NCBI GenBank assembly: GCA_900549225.1
Contig: URNP01000044.1
Location: forward strand, 1 to 7,877
From: an uncultured Eubacteriales bacterium
GTDB taxonomy: Bacteria > Bacillota > Clostridia > Christensenellales > CAG-917
Reading direction: 5' to 3'
DNA length: 7,877 bases
The position numbers and the translations under genes are program-made. Shown piece after piece: positions 1-5,254 of this stretch. Below the pieces are notes generated by a model, which was given only the letters and a program-made list of their open reading frames with translations, did not search any database and was not told the DNA's origin. Within the stretch, counting starts at the first letter, position 1, and each line of letters starts with the position of its first letter.

Positions 1-69
1 TACTTGAGTGTACGTGAATTGATGGGCAAGACGCGCTGACGCAGTATCACGCCAAATAGCGCAATTAAA
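1..69. other. Intergenic segment downstream of glgD, no gene seen
   Basis: No open frame of useful length is visible here, and the segment is cut by the window edge. It holds a short inverted repeat, GCGCT (33-37) and AGCGC (58-62), separated by 20 nt. On the glgD-coding strand the second arm is followed by GTCTTGCCC rather than a T-run, so it is not a canonical intrinsic terminator. The segment is visibly more GC-rich than the ATTAAATTAAATT tail next to the glgD stop. It could be a dispersed repeat or a structured intergenic element, but nothing within this window proves that. Confidence 0.4.
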
Positions 70-1185
70 TTAAATTACTTTGCCTTTGACAACCACCATA
101 GGATAAGTCTCATACCCACTCAACACTCTGCCGGGCTGAATGATGACGTCTTTGTCGGTGATGGTGTAGTCAAGAGACGCGTTTTCCATGACGATGGTGT
201 CTTCCATGACGATAGAGTTGCGAATGACTGCGCCTTTGCCGACTTTGACGGAACGGAAAAGAATGGAGTTTTCAACCGTGCCGTCGATGACGCAGCCGTC
301 TGCTATGATGGAATTTTTGACGTTTGCGCCCTCTTTATACCTTGCGGGCACGCTGTCTTTGACCTTGGTGAGAATGGTGGAGTGTTTGTAGAAGAGTTGC
401 TCTCTCACTTCGGGTTTGAGAAGATCCATACTGCGCTTGAAGTAGGTGGGGATACGGTCGATGACGGCAACGTACTCCTTGACCTCGTAGTTCATAATGT
501 ACAGTTCGGACAAGTTTTCTTGAAGGATATCCTTCTCGAAATCGTAGCAACCGTGTGCGTAGGCGTTGTCAACGAGGGAAATGAGCAAATCCTTTTTGAC
601 AAAGTATATGTTGAGGTTGCACTGCTGCTTGCCCGTGTCGCTTGCCACGGCGTAACGCATATCCGTGATGCGATGATTTTTGTCGGACGCTATGACGAAC
701 TTGCGGGGGTTAACGTCGTCGGTGTTGTAGGTCAAAACCGTGATGTCCGCGCCCTTTTCGATATGGAACGCCTCAACCTCGTCGAAATCGATATTGTAAG
801 CGATATTCGTGTTGGAAATGACCACGTACTCCTCGTTGTTGTTCATAAGGAAACCGCGGAGATTGAACAACGCTTCGATTTTGCCCTTGTACACTTTGTG
901 CTCACTGTTGAACGCAAACGGGGGGAACAACGTCAAGCCGCTGTTTTTTCTGTTCAAGTCCCAATCTCTGCCCATACGGAGATGGTCCATAAGAGAGTTG
1001 TAATTGTTGCGCGTGACGATGCCTATCGTGGTGATGTTGGCGTGCACGAGGTTGGACAAAGTGAAGTCTATAAGACGATATCTTCCGCCAAAGGGCAACG
1101 AAGCCGTGGTGCGATGAATCGTCAAATCGTTGAGATGGCTGTCCGGATCGGATGCGAACAAAACGCCCATCGTATTGTTTTTCAT
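70..1185 (-). CDS. glgD: GlgD, non-catalytic/regulatory ADP-glucose pyrophosphorylase subunit
   Basis: This 371-residue protein is a full-length GlgD, the partner subunit of GlgC in Bacillota ADP-glucose pyrophosphorylase, acting in the cytosol in glycogen synthesis. Seen in the sequence: an N-terminal nucleotidyltransferase-like domain with SLPFGGRYRLIDFTLSN (29-45) and DHLRMGRDWDLNR (67-79), then a left-handed beta-helix C-terminal part built from hexapeptide-like repeats (about 280-360). The family's catalytic signatures are degraded. The GGxGTRL loop is replaced by FASDPDSHLNDL (10-21), and the metal-binding Asp of SGDHIY becomes Thr in SNTNIAY (124-130). The glucose-1-phosphate EEKP motif is also missing. 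In studied Bacillota pairs GlgD has little activity alone and modifies GlgC. The start is ATG with AAGGAGG at 1194-1200, 8 nt upstream. glgC ends 13 nt before it, so the two are probably translated together in balanced amounts. Confidence 0.93.
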   Translation of the reverse strand: MKNNTMGVLFASDPDSHLNDLTIHRTTASLPFGGRYRLIDFTLSNLVHANITTIGIVTRNNYNSLMDHLRMGRDWDLNRKNSGLTLFPPFAFNSEHKVYKGKIEALFNLRGFLMNNNEEYVVISNTNIAYNIDFDEVEAFHIEKGADITVLTYNTDDVNPRKFVIASDKNHRITDMRYAVASDTGKQQCNLNIYFVKKDLLISLVDNAYAHGCYDFEKDILQENLSELYIMNYEVKEYVAVIDRIPTYFKRSMDLLKPEVREQLFYKHSTILTKVKDSVPARYKEGANVKNSIIADGCVIDGTVENSILFRSVKVGKGAVIRNSIVMEDTIVMENASLDYTITDKDVIIQPGRVLSGYETYPMVVVKGKVI

Positions 1186-1193
1186 ATTATTCC

Positions 1194-1200
1194 CCTCCTT
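1194..1200 (-). promoter_or_regulatory. glgD ribosome binding site overlapping the glgC stop
   Basis: AAGGAGG on the minus strand sits 8 nt before the glgD ATG. Its first two A bases are the last two bases of the glgC TAA stop, so termination of glgC happens on the glgD binding site. This compact layout favours matched production of the two ADP-glucose pyrophosphorylase subunits. Confidence 0.85.
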
Positions 1201-2395
1201 AACCTATCATTTCGTTTGCACCGACAACCGAGTTGGGTGCAAGCGTGTAGTTGGGTGCGATTACGCTTATCTTCCACTCGCCGGGGTTGCAATGGTCGAG
1301 CGTTTCGCCGACCATAGAGTTTTTGCCCACGGTCGCATTCCAACCGACTATCGAATATCTGATATCCGCGCCGTCCTCGATGACCGCGCCAGGCATAATG
1401 ACCGACTCTTCGATATACGCGTCCTTGCCAATTTTGACGGAGTTGGAGATTATGCTGTTTTTGACCGTGCCGTTGATGACCGTACCTTCGCTGACGAGGC
1501 AGTTGATGACGTTGCCCGTCGGCGCGACGTAGTGCGGCGGCTCGGCGTTGTTGCGCGCGTAAATTTTCCATTTGTCGTCGTCAAGATGCAATTCCTCGCC
1601 CTTGAGAACGTCCATATTCGCTTCCCACAAAGAAGATATCGTTCCGACGTCCTTCCAGTAGCCGTCAAATTGATAGGCGTACATTCTCTGACCGTCTGCA
1701 AGCATCTTGGGAATGATGTTTTTGCCGAAATCGTTTTCACTCTCTTTGTCGTTTTCGTCTTCGACGAGATATTTGCGAAGTTTCTCCCACGTGAAGATAT
1801 AGATGCCCATCGACGCTTTGGTACTTCTGGGCTTTTTGGGTTTTTCCTCAAATTCCTCAATCTGCTTGCTGTTCTTTTTGAGATTGAGTATGCCGAATCT
1901 GCTCGCCTCTTCGATGGGTACGTCGCGAACCGCTATGGTGCAATCCGCGTTGTTGCGTTTGTGCTCTTTGAGCATATCGTGATAATCCATCTTGTAGATA
2001 TGGTCACCGCTCAGAATCACCACGTAATCGGGGCTATAGTTGTCGATAAAGTCTATGTTTTGGTAAATCGCGTTTGCAGTGCCTTTGTACCACTCGCCCG
2101 ACTTCGCGCCCATATACGGAGGCAAAACGTAGATGCCGCCGCTGAGTCTGTCCAAGTCCCACGGCTGTCCATTGCCGATGTATTGATGAAGTTCAAAGGG
2201 ACGATATTGCGTAAGCACGCCGATGGTATCGATGCCGCTGTTTATGCTGTTGGAAAGCGGAAAATCGATGATGCGATACTTCGCGCCGAACGGCACTGCT
2301 GGCTTTGCAACCGAAGAGGTCAACACACCGAGGCGCGTACCCTGTCCGCCTGCAAGAAGCATTGCGATGCATTCCTTTTTGGAAATTTTGCTCAT
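1199..2395 (-). CDS. glgC: GlgC, glucose-1-phosphate adenylyltransferase (catalytic subunit)
   Basis: GlgC makes ADP-glucose and pyrophosphate from ATP and glucose-1-phosphate, the committed step of bacterial glycogen synthesis. The 398-residue protein carries all the hallmarks of an active enzyme: the nucleotide loop GGQGTRL (16-22), KPAVPFGAKYRIIDF (31-45), the WDLDR motif (79-83), the metal-site motif SGDHIYKMDY (129-138) and EFEEKP (181-186). K185 in the last motif corresponds to the glucose-1-phosphate-binding Lys of E. coli GlgC. SMGIYIF (195-201), DFGKNIIP (222-229) and GYWKDVGT (245-252) follow. The C-terminal roughly 110 residues form a hexapeptide-repeat beta-helix, used in this family for oligomerisation and allostery. 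The ATG abuts the glgB stop (TAAATG), and its AAGGAGG (2404-2410) lies inside the last glgB codons, so expression is tied to glgB. Effector sensitivity cannot be read from the sequence; it probably forms heterotetramers with the adjacent GlgD. Confidence 0.97.
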   Translation of the reverse strand: MSKISKKECIAMLLAGGQGTRLGVLTSSVAKPAVPFGAKYRIIDFPLSNSINSGIDTIGVLTQYRPFELHQYIGNGQPWDLDRLSGGIYVLPPYMGAKSGEWYKGTANAIYQNIDFIDNYSPDYVVILSGDHIYKMDYHDMLKEHKRNNADCTIAVRDVPIEEASRFGILNLKKNSKQIEEFEEKPKKPRSTKASMGIYIFTWEKLRKYLVEDENDKESENDFGKNIIPKMLADGQRMYAYQFDGYWKDVGTISSLWEANMDVLKGEELHLDDDKWKIYARNNAEPPHYVAPTGNVINCLVSEGTVINGTVKNSIISNSVKIGKDAYIEESVIMPGAVIEDGADIRYSIVGWNATVGKNSMVGETLDHCNPGEWKISVIAPNYTLAPNSVVGANEMIG

Positions 2396-4288
2396 TTATT
2401 TTTCCTCCTTATATTCCGGCTTCAAAAACATAACAGAGTTTTTGGGAATATTGACTTTGATTGAATACGGATAACCGTGCGAGGGTTTTGCGCTCGCTCT
2501 GAACGAGGGGCGTCTTTCCTCTTCGCCGCCGTACTTTTTGAGAGCAGAGTACAAGTCCGCCCTGTACGTCACGCCCTCGGGTACGCCCATAACGTATTTG
2601 AGTCGTTCAACAGGCGAGAAATTGACCACGCAAATGACGTATTCGCCGTCCGCCGCCTTGCGAATGAAGGATACGACGTTTTGCGAATTGTCGTCCACCA
2701 CTATCCACTTGAACCCGTCGTAAGTGCAGTCGAGTTGCCACATTGCTTTGTTTTCGAGATAGAAAGCGTTGAGATCCTTCATAAACTTCTGGAAGGTGCG
2801 ATGGCGCTGATAATCGAGCAAGAACCAGTCGAGTTGTTGAGCGTAATTCCACTCGATGAACTGCGCAAATTCGTTGCCCATAAAGTTGAGTTTTTTGCCG
2901 GGGTGTCCCATCATAAAGCCGTAAAACGCTTTGAGTCCTTCAAACTTCTGATCGTAATCGCCCGGCACTTTGTTGATCATACTGCATTTGCCGTGCACGA
3001 CCTCGTCGTGAGAGATGGGAAGAATATAGTTTTCGCTGTAAGCGTAAGTGATTGCAAAAGTGAGATTGTTGTGATTGTCCTTTCTGAAGAACGGGTCAAG
3101 CGACAGATAATGCAAACTGTCGTTCATCCAGCCCATATTCCACTTGAAATTGAAGCCGAGTCCGCCTTCGTAGGCAGGCTTGGTTATCATAGGATATGCC
3201 GTGCTTTCCTCGGCAATCGTGAGTGCGCCGTGATACTTTGAAAGAATCGCGGTGTTCATCTGCTTCAAAAAGTCCCTCGCTTCGAGATTGTAATTGCCAC
3301 CGTATTGATTGGGCTCCCACTCTCCGTCCTTTCTGCCGTAGTCGAGATAGAGCATGCTCGCAACCGCGTCGCAACGGATTCCGTCGATATGATAGACGTC
3401 AAACCAAAACATTGCCGCAGAAATGAGGAAAGATTTGACCTCGTTTTTGCCGAAGTCGTAAACCATCGTGCCCCACTCTTTATGCTCGCCCTTGCGAGGA
3501 TCGGCATATTCGTAAAGAGGCGTGCCGTCGAAAAGACGCAGACCTTGCTCGTCGCGCGGGAAGTGCGCAAGCACCCAGTCGAGAATTACGCCGACTCCCG
3601 CTCTGTGGCAACGGTCGATAAATTCCATCAAATCTTTGGGCGTGCCGTAACGCGACGTCGGAGCAAACATACCCGTGGTCTGATATCCCCAACTTCCGTC
3701 AAAGGGATATTCCGTCAACGGCATAACCTCGATGTGCGTGTAGCCCATCTTTTTGACGTACGGGATAAGCTCGTCAGCCATTGCGCTGTAATTGATATAG
3801 TTGCCGTCTGCGTACTTCTTCCAAGAACCGAAATGAATTTCGTAAATGTTGATAGGCGAACCGTAGGGATTGAAGTTTTCCCTCTCTCTCATCCACTTTT
3901 TGTCCTTCCAGCGATAGCCCGAAAGGTCGTAAAGTTTTGACGCGTTGGCGGGTGCGGTTTCAAAATGCAGACCGTAGGGGTCGCACTTGTAAACCGTTTC
4001 TCCGCGCTCGGAAGTGATTGCGTATTTGTACGCCTGAAATTGAGTTGCGCCTGCAACGAACGTCGTCCACACACCGTCGTCTTGCTTTTGCATACGGTTT
4101 GCGTTTACGTCCCATCCGTTGAAATCGCCCACGACCGATACAGACGAAGCGTTGGGCGCCCATACGGCGAAATCCCAACCGCCGACCCCGTCTTCAAAAC
4201 TCGGTGCGGGCGAGAACATTTTATGCGCCTGATAATTCGTTCCCTCATGGAACAAATAACTTGCATAACTGTCTTTTTGTTTTGCCAT
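2396..4288 (-). CDS. glgB: GlgB, 1,4-alpha-glucan branching enzyme
   Basis: GlgB cuts alpha-1,4-glucan chains and reattaches the pieces through alpha-1,6 bonds, giving branched glycogen in the cytosol. The 630-residue protein has a CBM48-type beta-sandwich (about 35-125, with VGDFNGWD at 53-60), a GH13 (beta/alpha)8 barrel (about 140-510) and a C-terminal beta domain. Conserved GH13 regions: DWVLAHF (237-243), GIRCDAVA (303-310) with nucleophile D307, IAEEST (358-363) with general acid E360, and ISHDEVVHGK (425-434) with transition-state Asp D428. It lacks the extra N-terminal module of longer E. coli-type enzymes, giving the compact length common in Bacillota. I chose the ATG at 4288 because GGAG lies 6 nt upstream; an in-frame TTG at 4306 has no such site and would add six residues. 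It is first in the glgBCD operon behind its own promoter. The final residues KEEK encode the glgC ribosome binding site. Confidence 0.96.
   Translation of the reverse strand: MAKQKDSYASYLFHEGTNYQAHKMFSPAPSFEDGVGGWDFAVWAPNASSVSVVGDFNGWDVNANRMQKQDDGVWTTFVAGATQFQAYKYAITSERGETVYKCDPYGLHFETAPANASKLYDLSGYRWKDKKWMRERENFNPYGSPINIYEIHFGSWKKYADGNYINYSAMADELIPYVKKMGYTHIEVMPLTEYPFDGSWGYQTTGMFAPTSRYGTPKDLMEFIDRCHRAGVGVILDWVLAHFPRDEQGLRLFDGTPLYEYADPRKGEHKEWGTMVYDFGKNEVKSFLISAAMFWFDVYHIDGIRCDAVASMLYLDYGRKDGEWEPNQYGGNYNLEARDFLKQMNTAILSKYHGALTIAEESTAYPMITKPAYEGGLGFNFKWNMGWMNDSLHYLSLDPFFRKDNHNNLTFAITYAYSENYILPISHDEVVHGKCSMINKVPGDYDQKFEGLKAFYGFMMGHPGKKLNFMGNEFAQFIEWNYAQQLDWFLLDYQRHRTFQKFMKDLNAFYLENKAMWQLDCTYDGFKWIVVDDNSQNVVSFIRKAADGEYVICVVNFSPVERLKYVMGVPEGVTYRADLYSALKKYGGEEERRPSFRASAKPSHGYPYSIKVNIPKNSVMFLKPEYKEEK
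2404..2410 (-). promoter_or_regulatory. glgC ribosome binding site embedded in the end of glgB
   Basis: The minus strand reads AAGGAGG here, 8 nt before the glgC ATG. The same bases are read as Lys-Glu-Glu codons of GlgB, and the glgB stop TAA touches the glgC start. Ribosomes finishing glgB end directly on the glgC start region, which supports coupled translation. Confidence 0.85.
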
Positions 4289-4293
4289 TTCAA

Positions 4294-4299
4294 TCTCCG
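4294..4299 (-). promoter_or_regulatory. glgB ribosome binding site (decides the start)
   Basis: The minus strand reads CGGAGA, with GGAG 6 nt before the ATG at 4288. No comparable site precedes the upstream in-frame TTG at 4306, so the ATG is the better start. Confidence 0.75.
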
Positions 4300-4348
4300 A
4301 AAGCAAATCCCTTATCGTATGGATATACTTTTAATCTTATTTATGGAT

Positions 4349-4377
4349 ATTGTAACAAACATCGCGCGCGCATACAA
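4349..4377 (-). promoter_or_regulatory. Promoter of the glgBCD operon, extended -10
   Basis: On the minus strand TACAAT (4349-4354) is preceded by TGT, giving the extended form TGTTACAAT. A weak -35, TTGTAT (4372-4377), lies exactly 17 bp upstream. The transcript would start near 4342, leaving a leader of roughly 54 nt before the glgB ATG with no evident riboswitch. The spacer holds an alternating CGCGCGCGC tract. The weak -35 combined with the extended -10 suggests activator dependence or rescue by upstream A/T tracts, which is inference. Confidence 0.65.
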
Positions 4378-4388
4378 GAGCAATTTGA

Positions 4389-4478
4389 TATATTTTTTGC
4401 AAAAATGCAAAATTTGTAATGGATTTTTTGTGAAAAATGTAAAAAATTGAATTCTATTTCGTGTTTTTGTAACGTTTT
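4389..4478. promoter_or_regulatory. A/T-tract intergenic region between ispE and glgB
   Basis: This stretch is strongly AT-rich and carries repeated runs of five or six A or T, including 4393-4398, 4401-4405, 4424-4429, 4433-4437 and 4441-4446, at spacings often near 8-10 bp. Such phased tracts are known to bend DNA and to act as UP elements upstream of a -35 box. An inverted repeat, TTTTGCA and TGCAAAA around a 4-nt loop (4395-4412), lies just upstream of the glgB promoter and could be an operator. No GC-rich hairpin with a T-tail follows the ispE stop, so read-through from the upstream operon into glgBCD is possible. Confidence 0.45.
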
Positions 4479-5254
4479 TATTTGACGAAACCCTTTATTG
4501 CAAAAACCGTGCTTCCGCTTCCCGACATAATCACCTTGTCGAATCCCCTGCTTTTCAACTCGTCGTACGCGCTCTTTATTTTCGGATTCACAGCGCACGC
4601 AGGCTCGAAAAGGTCGTTGCGAAGGACCTCCAGCGCCTCGTTTACGCTTGCGGGTACGTTTTGCAAATCGTAATCGCCTTCGTGAATTTCATCGTACGTC
4701 TTATAGCATTTCCCGCTGTCGCTTCCGCCTTGCGCAATTATCTCTTCGACATCGATTCTGCCCTCGTACGACAACGGCTCGAGAATCTCGCCTACGTCCG
4801 ATACCCTGCACGCTCCGCCTTGAATCATATACGGAACGTCACTGCCCAAAGACAGCAAAAAACGTGTATCTAATTGGGTGTTTTGACCTTTTGAGAGCAG
4901 ATATTCTTTTACTGCGTTCACCGTGCAAGCGACGGTTGCGGACGAACCGCCAAGTCCTGCGCCAAGCGGTATACCTTTGAAAATCTCAAGTTTGCCGCCG
5001 ACCGAAAACTCTTTTGCGACGGCGTTGAGTTTGTCTTTTGCGAAATTCAAAAATCTTTTCTCGTCAAGGCCGTCGAAACCGCCGACGATATTTATTTCAA
5101 ACCCATCCACTCCGTCAACGGGATAAAACGACACTCTATCGGCGTATTTTTCATACGGATACATTATCATATCGAGAGTGTGAAGATTGTCTCTCTTGCC
5201 CGTCACCGCAAGCGAAAGATTGAGTTTTGCAAACGTTTTTGCATCAAATCTCAT
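4478..5254 (-). CDS. ispE: IspE-like GHMP kinase, probable 4-(cytidine-5'-diphospho)-2-C-methyl-D-erythritol kinase
   Basis: IspE phosphorylates CDP-methylerythritol with ATP in the MEP route to isoprenoid precursors, in the cytosol. The 258-residue protein has GHMP-kinase architecture: AKLNLSLAVTGKR (9-21) matching the IspE N-terminus, with K10 and N12; H25 in the substrate motif; the ATP loop PLGAGLGGSSA (96-106); LGSDVPY (136-142), whose D139 matches the catalytic Asp of E. coli IspE; and MSGSGST (243-249). Oddities: it is shorter than the usual 280-290 residues. The usual GLGGGSS loop is one Gly shorter. The DGYHEL motif reads DNLHTL, so Leu24 stands where E. coli has the cytosine-stacking Tyr25. 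It could therefore be a divergent IspE or a related GHMP kinase with another substrate; IspE is preferred. Its ATG overlaps the histidine kinase stop (ATGA), and GAGG lies 10 nt upstream, indicating co-translation. Confidence 0.78.
   Translation of the reverse strand: MRFDAKTFAKLNLSLAVTGKRDNLHTLDMIMYPYEKYADRVSFYPVDGVDGFEINIVGGFDGLDEKRFLNFAKDKLNAVAKEFSVGGKLEIFKGIPLGAGLGGSSATVACTVNAVKEYLLSKGQNTQLDTRFLLSLGSDVPYMIQGGACRVSDVGEILEPLSYEGRIDVEEIIAQGGSDSGKCYKTYDEIHEGDYDLQNVPASVNEALEVLRNDLFEPACAVNPKIKSAYDELKSRGFDKVIMSGSGSTVFAIKGFVK

Noticed and set aside
33..62. Intrinsic terminator after glgD
   Set aside because: The stem is only 5 bp with a 20-nt loop and there is no T-run after it on the coding strand.
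382..3940. Long plus-strand open frames opposite glgD, glgC and glgB, including 382-1317, 1130-2464, 2477-3241 and 3305-3940
   Set aside because: They lie antisense to genes with clear catalytic motifs, their translations show no recognisable domain, and they have no plausible promoter. They are by-products of codon bias on the coding strand.
4289..4306. Upstream TTG start adding six residues to GlgB
   Set aside because: No ribosome binding site precedes it, whereas GGAG sits 6 nt before the ATG at 4288.
4341..4598. 85-codon minus-strand frame across the end of ispE and the intergenic region
   Set aside because: It is out of frame with ispE, overlaps its conserved C-terminal glycine motif and the glgB promoter, and has no recognisable content.
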